This document shows, piece after piece, positions 11,730-21,495 of a stretch of 64,000 nucleotides of DNA (within the stretch, counting starts at the first letter, position 1; every line of letters starts with the position of its first letter). The notes under the pieces were generated by a model. The model did no database searches, was not told where the DNA came from, and saw only the letters and a program-made list of their open reading frames with translations. Source of the DNA: Euclidia mi (taxonomy: Eukaryota > Arthropoda > Insecta > Lepidoptera > Erebidae); the NCBI GenBank assembly GCA_944739405.2, contig OX123188.2, positions 67,661,251 to 67,725,250 on the forward strand, given 5' to 3'. The translations under genes and the position numbers were made by a program.

Positions 11730-12245
11730 TTTATAAGTTATTAGGTGGTATAAACAGATTATACCAAAACGTTTGCATGACAACTGGGATGAAAGAAATT
11801 TCATCCGACGAATGACTATCATGGAACGATTTTAGTGCCATAATATTTCTAGTGACTTCAACATAGAGTTCTTTAAGAAGAGCCGTTAAAGGATTCTGCT
11901 TTGTTGCGAGCGTGAGAATAGCAATAAAGAACCGTAATTTTCGCATAAGGGCCGGCGCAGATATAGCGAAACGCAGCGGAGAGCATTTTCCACTGTCAAA
12001 CTACTATCGACATAATGTAGCGTTCTTTTAAAAATTGTCCAAAATCAAATACCACGTGATTGTCGTTTGTGTGCATTCGTGCGTATTGTAAAGATTGTTT
12101 TGTTAATTTTGGACATTATATTTATTCACTTATAAAGAGAAAAATGACGATTATTCTTTGAAGGTGTAAATTCCCCCGCGCTGCGTTTCGTCAAATATGG
12201 GTGGTTAAGAACGAGCATATTAGGTAGGTATTTTGTTAACTTGGT
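11730..12245. other. No gene seen
   Basis: AT-rich intergenic sequence. The short frames show no motif I recognise. Confidence 0.4.
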
Positions 12246-12461
12246 CACGGTAATATAATCTAACAGTATTGTAACTCGGCCGTCTTTGTGAGTTATATAC
12301 CTACCAGACGCGCCGCATGCGACCTGCGGCACGATAGCGGCTGCGGGTACTGTAGGTACAGTCCGCCCAGTCTAATGGGTACTCTGCACGCGGCGCGTAG
12401 GTATAACTCGAGTTTCGTGCGTTTGTATGGAGTTACAATACTGTTAGATATTATTACCGTG
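12246..12461. mobile_element. 216-bp MITE with CACGG termini and 7-bp target duplication
   Basis: Small TIR element bounded by cacggtaatat... and ...tattaccgtg, with about 32-bp inverted repeats (cacggtaatataatctaaca and its imperfect complement). It is flanked by the 7-bp direct repeat acttggt at 12239-12245 and 12462-12468. It is an internally deleted relative, in opposite orientation, of the 1284-bp element at 59396-60679. It shares about 150 bp at one end and about 80 bp at the other. The interior is GC-rich and noncoding. Confidence 0.88.
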
Positions 12462-12773
12462 ACTTGGTGGTAATATAAAACACCTTCGGTATATATTTAT
12501 GCAATATAAGTAATTAGGTAAACTTTCTGGACCTATTATGGATGCTTTAAACGACGGCGACGCAACCGGTTTGAGAAGGAAATGGCTTGCGGTTGTGAAC
12601 CAAATCACATTTACCCAAACCAGTCCAGTCCTACAACATGACGAGCACGATCGCTCTATCAGGAACACAACGTATAAGTGAAAAAATAAGTTGATGTTAG
12701 TAAAATTTAGTATAAGTAGGTATAGGTATTGCTATAATAAGTAATGCATAGAAGGACTTGATACTCATCACAA

Positions 12774-12935
12774 CTGCACGGTTGGAGTAGTGGTTTGCAC
12801 ACGAGACAACACTGATTAATAAATTGTTGTTTCGAGTCTGGGTGATCATTGTGTCCGTCTGTTGTATGTTTGTAAACTCCCCCACGACACAGGATTTAGT
12901 CCTAATGGGGGGAGTTGTCTTTTTAACAAAAAAGA
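12774..12935 (+). mobile_element. tRNA-derived SINE
   Basis: Pol III-type SINE with an A-box-like tggagtagtgg (about 12784) and a B-box-like gtttcgagtctgg (about 12829). The tail 'ggggggagttgtctttttaa' is typical of a common moth SINE. Noncoding. The short frame that starts in the tail is not a gene. Confidence 0.75.
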
Positions 12936-13600
12936 AAACGCTAAAATCTTGTACCTACTAGGCACAACGATTTGCGCCGTAAAATACTGGCCGATAAAAT
13001 ACAAAAGTATTGATCTTAAGTCTTTTCGCTGGTTCTACCGTATTGAACTTACTTTCGACGAATTAATTACCAAATTAAAGCAGTGGTCGGCGTGCGGTTC
13101 AAAAGTTGTAATGGATAATTGGATGGCCACAATTCTGTTCAATTACAATTGGGAATAGTGATGTTAGTTTCACCAGGAAAAGACACACTCCATGTTACAT
13201 TTACGACGAAACCTCATAATGGTGCCATTACACTTGGTCGTTGCCAGATACCCAAATTACTTAACTAGGATTCGGGTTCCCGTCACGTTATTAACACTTT
13301 GTTTGATACGAAAGAAAACGTCTGATATTCAGATTCGATTTTTTTCACTATCCAAATGTAAAATGGTGCAGTCGTCCAAATAAATCGACTAATTTACTTT
13401 CTACTTTTGATTGGTTACTGACAAAAAAGGTCACATCAAAATTTAGGCTAACTACCAAAAGTAAACCCTCCGTCGACTCTCCGGTAAGTGTTTATGGCAA
13501 GCACATGTGATGCGTTTAATTTCTGTGTCAGTTGCGTGTCTGTGTTTGTTTTTTTGTTGCATGATTATTTGTTACCTGTTTGGTAAGTTTATTTGTGTTT
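12936..13600. other. No gene seen
   Basis: Intergenic sequence between the SINE and the LINE-A ORF1 remnant. Several short frames lack recognisable domains. Confidence 0.4.
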
Positions 13601-13628
13601 TATTGGGGCATGTGGGGAGGCCGCGACC

Positions 13629-14649
13629 ATGGAAGTTGATTTTGAACTCCATAGTCGTCCGCCCGATCCTGGCACTTCGCAACCTACCCCAACAAATTCC
13701 TACTACAAATACCTCCCAGGACCTATTCCCGTTTTTCCCAGGCTTATCCGTGCCGTTATCGTCCTTTGAGGACATAGAAAACCGTGTCCGTTAACGCATA
13801 GTAGACAGTGATGACCCTCCCCCTCCTAAAAAACCAAATACTAACTACTATCCAATTCTTAAGGTTAGGCGACTGAACCACAAGGTTAGAACTGAAGGAT
13901 CTGCAGAATGGAAACCAACTCCCTCGGTAGTCATCACTTTTGATGGTCAATCCCTGCCCAAAAGAGTATTCTGCTATTACAACTCCCTGCCGGTGGATTT
14001 ATACCAATTTCCTACCACTCAATGTTACGGGTGTTGTAGATTTGGGCATACCAGATCCTAATGTCATTCCAAACCTCGGTGTTTCCGCTGTGGTGAGGAA
14101 CACTTTGGTGATGGTTGCTCTGTTGAGGACACTATCTGTCTGTATTGCACTGGTCCACATTTTGCTACCAGTAAGGATTGTCCAGAGTTTGTCGTATAAA
14201 CTCTGGACAATCCTTACTGGTAGCAAAATATGAGGCTAATGTGTATGGCTGAGGAGTGCTTATCTTATGAAGAAGCTTCCAAAAAGTTTTCCCCCTCTTA
14301 TAGGTCATATGCTGCTGTTTCCTCATCATACCCTCCTACTCTTTCTCAGTCTCCTAATTTTAATAATCTCACGCAATTACCTTCCAGCCTTAAATCTCTT
14401 CACCAATCCCCTAATGTTATTTCATACAGAAAAACCACTTTCTCCAAACCCAAGCCCCGTCCTCAACTTTCGCCTGGTTATGACCGCAGAGCTCATGAAA
14501 GCATTCTTAACAATTATTCGTTTAATCCTTCCACCAATGGTTGTGCTCTCAATAACCCCTCCCAATTAACCGTTCCTTCTAATGACCCTGTTACCATAGA
14601 AATTAATAGTTTATACTCTTCTCTTTCCTCTTTTCTTTTAAAAAAATAA
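13629..14649 (+). pseudogene. LINE-A ORF1 (nucleocapsid-like), disrupted
   Basis: Remnant of the first ORF of an I/Jockey-type LINE, an RNA-binding protein that packages element RNA. Starting at ATG 13629 the frame shifts more than once. At about 14020-14180 it encodes three cysteine/histidine knuckles (CYGCCRFGH, CFRCGEEHFGDGC, CLYCTGPHFATSKDC). A 32-nt perfect inverted repeat at 14159-14229 interrupts the protein right after CPEF. The C-terminal part then continues from 14230 as MCMAEECLSYEEASKKF to a stop at 14647-14649. The matching ORF2 lies beyond the inserted DNA at 21496. Not functional. Confidence 0.78.
14159..14229. repeat. Perfect short-loop inverted repeat inside LINE-A ORF1
   Basis: Arms 14159-14190 and 14198-14229 are perfect 32-nt reverse complements around a 7-nt loop (gtcgtat). 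The structure lies exactly at the ORF1 frame break. Confidence 0.95.
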
Positions 14650-14671
14650 AATAAAAAACATTTTTATGTTA

Positions 14672-14779
14672 AACGGTTTTATTACAATAAAAATTATGTA
14701 GGTTATGTACTAAAAGCTAAAAAATAATTCGGCAAGTCCTAGCTACCAGATCGCACCAATCTTCTCATCAATCTGGGGT
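14672..14779 (+). repeat. Left copy of 107/108-bp direct repeat flanking LINE-B
   Basis: This 108-bp block, from aacggttttatta to ctggggt, recurs at 20575-20681 with about four differences. It abuts the (TTAG)n tail of the minus-strand LOA element. It belongs to an arm of the fold-back element centred near 20731. Confidence 0.9.
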
Positions 14780-14867
14780 TAGTTAGTTAGTTAGTTGGAC
14801 AGGTGTTTTCCGCACTTAGCCACTTAATTGGGCCATTGTGCGTTAGCAGTGACGTGGTAGTCGCCTG

Positions 14868-17800
14868 CTACTCATACCATGCAAGCTCCTTCCAGAAGGT
14901 CATGAGTTGACCAGGATTGCGTATGGCTTCGCTCATGGTTCTGGGGTTGTTCAGGAACTTCGTCCGTTGGTCGCTCACGCTGGTACAATGTAGGATTATA
15001 TGAGCGGGTGTTTCTTCGGTCCCCATGCAGCCCCTGCATAGTGGGCTGTCCGTGACGCCGATGTTGTAGAGATGCTTGTTTAGTGGACAGTGGCCGGTTA
15101 TTATGCCAGTCAGATGCTTGAGTGTTTTCCTGTTGGAGTGCAACAGTTTTTGCGAGAGTCGTTTGTCTAATTGGGGAAAGGCATCTTTAGATTGCCTACA
15201 CTCTTTTAACTCTGCCCACTCTTTTTCGTGTTGTTGTAGGGTTCTCTCGCGTAACCATGTTCTTAGTTGGTTGAACGGTATCGGAACAATTGGTTCGGGT
15301 CCTAGAGTTGTCGTGTCCGATCCTTTCTTTGCCAGTTGGTCTGCTGCGTCATTGCCCGTGGAGTCACTGTGTCCTCGTATCCACTGGAGCGTGACCCGAT
15401 TTCTCGTTGCAGTTTTCTGCAGCTCTTGGTGGCACTCCATAATTAGGCCGCTATTAAAGCAGTTGCCGTCGAGAGCTTGTAGTACTGAGGCGCTGTCTGT
15501 GATGATGCGTATTGACAGGTTGCTCACATTTCTGGCCGCGATCGCCGTCGCCGCCCTTGTTATCCCAACGCATTCAGCTTGGAAGATGGTGTTGAGTTTA
15601 CCAAGCGATGTTGAGAGATTGATATTCAAGTCATGGGAGAACACTCCGGCACCCGTCCCATACTTTGTTTTTGAGCCGTCTGTGTATACTCTAACTTCGT
15701 GTATACCAGAACTATCCTTGTGCTCTTCTTGCAGTTGTATGCGGTATTTTTTGTCAAAGACAAAGGTTTTAGGTATGAGATCACACGTTGCATCTAGCAT
15801 CGGGATCTCGTTTGTTAACGTCCTTTTCAGGCGTGCGTGGGTTATGCGGTCATCTCTCCTCCAGAGCCCGAACTTATCGAGCCGGATCGCAGCGGCACCT
15901 GCTTCTTGCTGGATGATGAGGTGCAGTGGTCGCAAGTCGAGAAGCACCTCCAGTGCCGCCGTTGGAGTTGTTTTCATGCAGCCTGTTGTGGCCAAACAGG
16001 CGAGGCGTTGTATGCTCTGCAGTTTGCTCTTGACTGTGCTTAGTTGAGTGCGTGGCCACCACACTACTGCACCGTATGTGAGCATGGGGCGTATTATGGC
16101 AGTGTAGATCCATAGGGTGATGAATGGTTTTAGACCCCATTTCTTGCCTATTATTCTCCTGCACTGCCAGAAGATTGTACATGCTTTTGTGGTTTTAGTG
16201 GTGATATGTTTATTCCAATTGAGCTTGTGGTCGAGTGTTACGCCCAGGTACTTGACTTCACTCGATAAGTTAAGCTCCGTGCCAAAAAGTTTTGGTTTTC
16301 TGGTCATACGGGTGTTCCTTTTGTTGGTGAAAAGTACTAGCTCCGTTTTATTTGGGTTGACCGTCAGTTCATGGTGGTTGCACCATTGTTCCATGATCCT
16401 GATCGCTGCTTGCATCCGATAATGGATCATGTCTTCTGAGTTTCCTTTGATTAGGATGGTAATATCATCTGCGTAGCCGACCGTGAAGAAGCATTTGTCA
16501 TTCAGATTTCTCAACAGATCGTCTACCACTATGTTCCAGAGCAGGGGTGATAGGACCCCTCCCTGTGGGCAGCCTTTTGCTACTATCCCGCTTGTGGTGG
16601 TATTAACCGTGAACTGAATAGCCCTTTGTTTCAGGAGTTGATCAATCCATCCACTGACGGTTTGTTCAACTCCGAACTTGTTAAGGGCACGGCTAATGCT
16701 GGTGAATTTAGTCTTGTCGAAGGCGCCCTCTATGTCAATGAAGGCGCCTAAGATCATTAGTTTGTCAGATAGCGCTGTCTCTATGGTCCCCACTACGGAG
16801 TGAAGCGCTGATTCCGTTGATCTACCACTTCTGTAGGCGTGTTGATGCGGGTGTAGTGGTCTGCGTAGCAGTGCGCCTTCCCGCAGGTATCTGTCAGCGA
16901 GCCTTTCCAGCGTTTTTAGCAAGAAGGAGGTCAAACTGATAGGTCTAAACGATTTTGCTTGCGTATAATCCGTTTTGCCCGGTTTTGGGAGAAATATGAC
17001 TTTTACTTCCCTCCACCTTCGTGGTATGTAATTGTGCGCTATAGATGCTCTATATATGCTGAGTAGCTGTGGCACAATCGTTGTGCAGCCCCATTGTAGG
17101 AGTGCTGGTGTTATTTCGTCCAGGCCTGCAGATTTATACGGCTGGAAGCTGTTAATTGCCCATTTCAGCCGGTCCCCGGTAACCATGTTGTTGGCTATCG
17201 TCCAGTCTGTCTGGGTCGGTGGTCTGTGTTCTGATTCTTCCCAATCACAGTCTTCGGTCACTGTGCAACCTGGGAAGTGCGTTTCGATTAGTATTTGGCT
17301 TATTTCCATGTCTGTGGTTGCGTAGGTGCCATCAGGCTTTCTTATGGAGCCTAGGGTCTTGTTGCTGTCCTGGGATAGGATCTTTTTTACCCTGGCTGCC
17401 TCGCATGTGGAATTAATGTTGGTGCAGAAATTTCGCCAGGATTCTCCCCTGCGGAATCGTATGCGTTTCTTGTAGTGCGACTGGGCTTCTTTGTATTTGT
17501 CCCAGTCCGTGTCTTTCCTTGTGTTTTTGGCCCGGTTGAAGAGTTGTCTCAGATTGCGCCTGAGTTTCTCCAGTTCCGATCCCCACCATAGGGTTTTACT
17601 ACTCGTTTTCGGTAGTGTGGTGGGGCAGGCTTGTTGGTAGCTGCGTTGTATGCATTTTGTTAGTAAATTAGTGTTGTGTTCTATGTGTGTAGTGCTTGTG
17701 TTCATGTCGTTGAAATTAGACATGGCTATTTCTTGTTCGAGCAGGATCTTGTATCTCGCAATGTCGGTATTACGTGGGTTGCGTTTTGGTTGTATGACCC

Positions 17801-18533
17801 TCTCTTGCACTCGTATGTCATAGCAGATACGTCTGTGGTCGGCAAAGGATGGTTCGGCGGACACATGCCAGTTCGTGACAAGTTCCGCGGCCCCATCCGA
17901 TGCCAGTGTAATGTCTACTATGGTTTGATATCTGGAGCTGACAAATGTGGGCTCTGAGCCTTTGTTGATTACCGTTAGTGTTGTTGTGTAGATGTATTCA
18001 GTTAGGATCTCACCTCGTCTATTTGCCTCGGGGCTCCCCCACAGTGGATGGTGGGCGTTAGCATCTGCCGAGAGTATTATTGGCCAGCCGTGGTCCTCAC
18101 AGTGCTGCACCAGCTCGGCCAGCTCCTTCGATGGGATCTCCTCATCACCGGGCATGTAGACCGAAGCTAGTACAAGCATCTGATCATTGGGCCCTGTTCG
18201 TATTCCCACGGCTGTGAGATCTCTAGAACAAAAGTTGGTCAGCAGCAATGCTGGTATTGTTCGGGGAATGTATATGCATGTTCTCGGCTTAGAAGCCGAG
18301 CTCCAGTGCAATATCTTACCTCCGATGTTGTTGAGTCCACATATGGTGTCGCCTCTAATCCACGGCTCCTGGATTAGGGCTATTGTGTGGTGGTTAACCT
18401 CCAGCAGCCTGCGTAGGGTAGCCGTTGCGATTTGCTTGTGCTGGAGGTTGGTCTGCACGACTCTAGTCTGACGATGATCCGAGAACATTGCTGTCCACGG
18501 ACTCCCCGTCAGACGAGTCGTGCTCGTCGTCAA
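14868..18533 (-). CDS. LINE-B ORF2: endonuclease-reverse transcriptase-RNase H (LOA clade)
   Basis: A 1221-codon polyprotein that nicks target DNA and reverse-transcribes element RNA. Residues about 20-260 are an apurinic-type endonuclease (QTNLQHKQIA, IQEPWIRGD, SADANAHHPLWGS, SFADHRRI). Residues about 490-780 are the reverse transcriptase, with FLPKPGKTD, FRPISLTSFLLKTLE, FIDIEGAFDK, GCPQGGVLSPLLWN and the catalytic YADD near 686. An RNase H domain follows near residue 950 (YTDGSKTKYGTGAG, AECVGI, TDSASVLQAL, WIRGHSDSTGNDAADQLA) with its acidic residues present. A C-terminal Cys/His cluster (CRGCMGTEETPAHIILHC) ends the protein. There is no internal stop. It overlaps ORF1 by 71 nt in another frame, so translation may rely on reinitiation or frameshifting. 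Confidence 0.92.
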   Translation of the reverse strand: MTTSTTRLTGSPWTAMFSDHRQTRVVQTNLQHKQIATATLRRLLEVNHHTIALIQEPWIRGDTICGLNNIGGKILHWSSASKPRTCIYIPRTIPALLLTNFCSRDLTAVGIRTGPNDQMLVLASVYMPGDEEIPSKELAELVQHCEDHGWPIILSADANAHHPLWGSPEANRRGEILTEYIYTTTLTVINKGSEPTFVSSRYQTIVDITLASDGAAELVTNWHVSAEPSFADHRRICYDIRVQERVIQPKRNPRNTDIARYKILLEQEIAMSNFNDMNTSTTHIEHNTNLLTKCIQRSYQQACPTTLPKTSSKTLWWGSELEKLRRNLRQLFNRAKNTRKDTDWDKYKEAQSHYKKRIRFRRGESWRNFCTNINSTCEAARVKKILSQDSNKTLGSIRKPDGTYATTDMEISQILIETHFPGCTVTEDCDWEESEHRPPTQTDWTIANNMVTGDRLKWAINSFQPYKSAGLDEITPALLQWGCTTIVPQLLSIYRASIAHNYIPRRWREVKVIFLPKPGKTDYTQAKSFRPISLTSFLLKTLERLADRYLREGALLRRPLHPHQHAYRSGRSTESALHSVVGTIETALSDKLMILGAFIDIEGAFDKTKFTSISRALNKFGVEQTVSGWIDQLLKQRAIQFTVNTTTSGIVAKGCPQGGVLSPLLWNIVVDDLLRNLNDKCFFTVGYADDITILIKGNSEDMIHYRMQAAIRIMEQWCNHHELTVNPNKTELVLFTNKRNTRMTRKPKLFGTELNLSSEVKYLGVTLDHKLNWNKHITTKTTKACTIFWQCRRIIGKKWGLKPFITLWIYTAIIRPMLTYGAVVWWPRTQLSTVKSKLQSIQRLACLATTGCMKTTPTAALEVLLDLRPLHLIIQQEAGAAAIRLDKFGLWRRDDRITHARLKRTLTNEIPMLDATCDLIPKTFVFDKKYRIQLQEEHKDSSGIHEVRVYTDGSKTKYGTGAGVFSHDLNINLSTSLGKLNTIFQAECVGITRAATAIAARNVSNLSIRIITDSASVLQALDGNCFNSGLIMECHQELQKTATRNRVTLQWIRGHSDSTGNDAADQLAKKGSDTTTLGPEPIVPIPFNQLRTWLRERTLQQHEKEWAELKECRQSKDAFPQLDKRLSQKLLHSNRKTLKHLTGIITGHCPLNKHLYNIGVTDSPLCRGCMGTEETPAHIILHCTSVSDQRTKFLNNPRTMSEAIRNPGQLMTFWKELAWYE

Positions 18534-20181
18534 CTGCCGTCACAGCGCTCTTTGTCGCTGCGGGCGTTGTGTGTGCGCGGGCTGTGCCCGACGTGCTGGG
18601 AACGGTTGATGTTGTCTCTCGTTCCTGTGTATGCCCGCTGGCGGGCGGCATTTCCCTGGGCGCGGCAACCGTCCCGCCAGCCCCTGCCCCGGCAGCGTGG
18701 AACAGTACGTACACGCTGCCGGTGAAGAAGGAGTCTCGGCGGTCGCGCGCCTCGATTCTCGGGACCTCCGATTCGGGGATGCCCAGGGACAAGTATAGGC
18801 CGTGCTCTTGCATGGTAGCGCTGTACAGTTGCCACGTCTGGACAGCGTACCATGGGTTTTGGGCAGCTAAGAGTTGGTGGATCTTAGGGAGTTCCAGGCT
18901 GGTCGACCTCGGCAGCCAGAGCGATGCGCGAACGCGCTTCGCGAGGTCCGTCTGCCCGATGACAGCCAGCCTGGTTCCTTCGATCGGTGACTGCAGTCCC
19001 GCTACCGTTCGTTTGAGCCACGCCAGCGATTTCTCGTCCTCGCACCATAGCTTCAGGACTCCTCCTGCTGCAAGCGGTTTGCCTCTAAAGGATGGCGCGA
19101 GTGCGGGCTCGTTATTTGACGGTGGTGCAAAGGCTGCTTCCAAGATGCGCTCCTCTATGGAGAGCTCGAGCTGCCGTGCTTGCTCCACCGTCAGGTCTGT
19201 GGGTGGAGTGGCAACGACGGCCACCATCAGATGCGAGTTAGTCGCATCGGCGTAGCTCATCGTTGCCCTCTTCGGTGTTGCGTCCACTCTCGCACGCTTC
19301 GTCGTGGCGCTTGGTGGTGTGTCGTCGTGACGGTTCCTCTTCGACGGTGTCGCCGAAGTGGGCCGTCCCGAGAGCGCCGGATTGGTCGGTGCGTGCCTGG
19401 GTCCGCCTTTTCTGGGGCCGCGTTTGCGGCGTGGCCCGGTTGTGCCCCATGGGGCTGTTGGTGCCGCATCTCCGACTGCCGTCGAGGGGGCGCGACGGGG
19501 GGTGCCCGGCGCTGCACCGGCCGGAGCGGCGCGTGCAGCCGGCGGGAGCGAGCCCGAAGGCTCACTCTTCGCCGTCCGCGTGGTTTCCGCTTGCAAGCCT
19601 GAGCTGCTGCGTCCACCAATCGCGCCGCGTCCTGCCGAATGCTTCGTCCTGGGCGGTTCCCTCATCGCGCTGGCTGAGGGCGGATGTCCGCACTGGTGCG
19701 TTGCGCCAGCTGTTGGTTGTCTCGCGGGGGGTGTGTTCGCCGATGTGGTCGGTTCGCTACCTGCCGCGGGGGGTGCGTTCGCCGAAGTTGTCGGTTCGCT
19801 ACCTCCCGCGGGGGGTGCGTTCGCCGACGTTGTCGGTTCGCTACCTCCCGCGTGCGCTGCGTACTCACGCTGACGTCTATGATGACGGGAGCGCTTTCCG
19901 CGGTGTTTACCTCTACCGGATACGGTTGCAGCGGAGCTGACGTTTGCCTTGCGGCGTTCGTCTGCTCGACGCGGTACAACCGTCCAGGAGGTGTTGGTTA
20001 TGTGTACTGCACGAGGCATGGCATTTGCCAGGTCGTGCAGGTCTAAACTACGCTCACGTGAAACATTGCCCCCCCCAGAATACGTGGGGCAGCCTGGACC
20101 CGAGGGTGCAGGGAGGGATTCTCCAGCGTCACGGACGCTGGTACCCTCCTGGGGTAGTTTATTATTTTGTTTCACATTCAT
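18463..20181 (-). CDS. LINE-B ORF1: LOA-type nucleic-acid-binding protein
   Basis: A 572-codon ORF1 upstream of and overlapping ORF2. The first half is low-complexity, basic and Ala/Pro/Thr-rich. Around residues 110-152 it has three tandem 14-residue repeats of the type GGSEPTTSANAPPA. Basic clusters (RRKRGPRKGG near residue 250) may bind RNA. The C-terminal half (about 310-480) contains SYADATNSHLMVAVV, WCEDEKSLAWLKRTV, RASLWLPRSTS and YVLFHAAG. These resemble the conserved ORF1 domain of LOA elements (DUF4780-like); this is my recognition and not a search result. I see no CCHC knuckles, unlike LINE-A. The acidic Ser-rich tail ends with the stop at 18463-18465. Confidence 0.85.
   Translation of the reverse strand: MNVKQNNKLPQEGTSVRDAGESLPAPSGPGCPTYSGGGNVSRERSLDLHDLANAMPRAVHITNTSWTVVPRRADERRKANVSSAATVSGRGKHRGKRSRHHRRQREYAAHAGGSEPTTSANAPPAGGSEPTTSANAPPAAGSEPTTSANTPPARQPTAGATHQCGHPPSASAMREPPRTKHSAGRGAIGGRSSSGLQAETTRTAKSEPSGSLPPAARAAPAGAAPGTPRRAPSTAVGDAAPTAPWGTTGPRRKRGPRKGGPRHAPTNPALSGRPTSATPSKRNRHDDTPPSATTKRARVDATPKRATMSYADATNSHLMVAVVATPPTDLTVEQARQLELSIEERILEAAFAPPSNNEPALAPSFRGKPLAAGGVLKLWCEDEKSLAWLKRTVAGLQSPIEGTRLAVIGQTDLAKRVRASLWLPRSTSLELPKIHQLLAAQNPWYAVQTWQLYSATMQEHGLYLSLGIPESEVPRIEARDRRDSFFTGSVYVLFHAAGAGAGGTVAAPREMPPASGHTQERETTSTVPSTSGTARAHTTPAATKSAVTAVDDEHDSSDGESVDSNVLGSSSD
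19730..19856 (-). repeat. Three 42-bp in-frame repeats in LINE-B ORF1
   Basis: Three tandem 42-bp units encode the 14-residue repeats of ORF1. On the + strand each contains gtcggttcgctacct. Differences are few and keep the frame. Confidence 0.88.
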
Positions 20182-20574
20182 ATTTTGTTCTGTTTTTGTT
20201 TTGGCTCCGTATGAGCGTGTGCGTGGGCGTATGTGTATGTGTTTCTATGTAGGTGTGGTGTGTGTATGTGTGTGTGTGCGCGTCCATATGAATGATTGGG
20301 TTAGTGTAGTGAATGTATGTGTGTACGTGCTTGTGCATGTGTGTGGGTGAGGGCGGCTGGAGGTTTTCGTTACGTCTGTTTCATAGGGAACCAGACCAAG
20401 AACGGGCGGCAACCTCGGGAAGGATAGTCCACCAGCCTTGCCTTAGGGATCTACACGACTTGCGCTCTCCCCTAAGGCCATTCGCCAAACTCTGCAACGG
20501 ACGCGAATGCAGAGAGTGGAAGTCAGTGCAGTTCAATGGAGTTGAAATGAAATGAGGTGCACGGGCTTCCGCCC

Positions 20575-20888
20575 AACGGTTTTATTATAATAAAATTATG
20601 TAGGTTATGTACTAAAAGCTAAAAAATAATTCGGCAAGTGCTAGCTACCAGATCGCACCAATGTTCTCATCAATCTGGGGTATTGATCAGATAAATATAA
20701 AATCGTTGGACGCGTGAAATTTTTATCAAAATGTTTACTCTGGATACGCTACGCCCAACGATTTTATATTTGTCTGATCAATACCCCAGATTAATGAGAA
20801 CATTGGTGCGATCTGGTAGCTAGCACTTGCCGAATTATTTTTTAGCTTTTAGTACATAACCTACATAATTTTATTGTAATAAAACCGT
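20575..20888. repeat. Fold-back element core (long inverted repeat)
   Basis: Arms 20575-20709 and 20753-20888 are near-perfect reverse complements separated by a 43-nt loop. The left arm begins with the second copy of the LINE-B flanking repeat. A further partial inverted end (aataaaaccgtttaataaaa) occurs at 21419-21438. The left end of the same element (catttttatgttaaacggtt) is at 14659-14678, so the whole element spans LINE-A's ORF1-ORF2 gap and hosts LINE-B. Confidence 0.88.
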
Positions 20889-20946
20889 TTAACATAAAAA
20901 TGTTTTTTATTTTATTTTATTTTCAAGATTTAGTTTTGTTGTTAGT

Positions 20947-21280
20947 TCATAGTGAGCCCCATTCTACCAATCAAGCCCTTTCATTCGATACCTATGTTGA
21001 GGTGTTTGTGAAAAATACTTAATCCGCCATTTTGTGGCGGAAGCCATCTTGGATTTTTCATAGTGAGCTCTATTCTACCAATCAAGCCCTTTCATTTGAT
21101 ACCCATATTGAGGTTGTTGTGAAGAAATATGTGATCCGCCATTTTGTATCGGCGGCCATCTTGGATTTTTCATAGTAAGCTCTATTTTACCAATCAAGCC
21201 CTTTCATTTGATACCCATATCGAGGTTGTTGTGAAGTAATATGTGATCCGCCATTTTGTATCGGCGGCCATCTTGGATTT
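20947..21280 (+). repeat. Three tandem 112-bp repeats
   Basis: Units at about 20947-21057, 21058-21169 and 21170-21280. Each contains tcatagt(g/a)agc, 'accaatcaagccctttcatt' and gccatcttggattt. The second and third units are nearly identical; the first is more diverged. Noncoding. Confidence 0.88.
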
Positions 21281-21495
21281 ACAATCAAAAGGAATATATT
21301 ATGATGTATTGTCATCAAGATTAAGAGTGTGTACCAAATATCAGATCAATCTGTCATCAGGAAGGGGGTGAAATTCCAATTACTAAATTTGACCCAAACA
21401 AATAAACAGGTCAAGCTAAATAAAACCGTTTAATAAAAATAGTTTAACGGACAACGTTGCCAATGAATTTGTAAATCTCATTAAATTCCGTAACT
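21281..21495. other. Spacer before LINE-A ORF2
   Basis: No gene. It contains the right terminal fragment of the fold-back element (about 21419-21440) and a short stretch of LINE-A leading into ORF2. Confidence 0.45.

Larger units (their letters stand above)
14780..20574 (-). mobile_element. LINE-B: apparently complete LOA-clade non-LTR retrotransposon
   Basis: A 5.8-kb minus-strand LINE. Its 5' end is near 20574 and its untranslated leader runs to 20182, with a GT/AC-rich stretch at 20210-20350. ORF1 is 20181-18463 and ORF2 18533-14868. The short 3' UTR ends in a tandem (TTAG)n on the + strand, i.e. (CTAA)n on the element strand, at 14779-14798. An RNase H domain in ORF2 together with an ORF1 of this type points to the LOA clade (Lian/Trim-like). 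Both ORFs are open, so the copy could be young and perhaps competent. It sits inside a fold-back element and is flanked by 107/108-bp direct repeats. Confidence 0.85.

Noticed and set aside
14779..14798. Telomeric repeat
   Set aside because: The unit is TTAG, not the insect TTAGG, and it is the LINE-B 3' tail.
15076..16047. 323-codon plus-strand frame inside LINE-B
   Set aside because: It is antisense to LINE-B ORF2, with Cys/Ser-rich composition typical of a shadow frame.
18488..19255. 255-codon plus-strand frame
   Set aside because: Antisense of GC-rich LINE-B ORF1; no recognisable protein.
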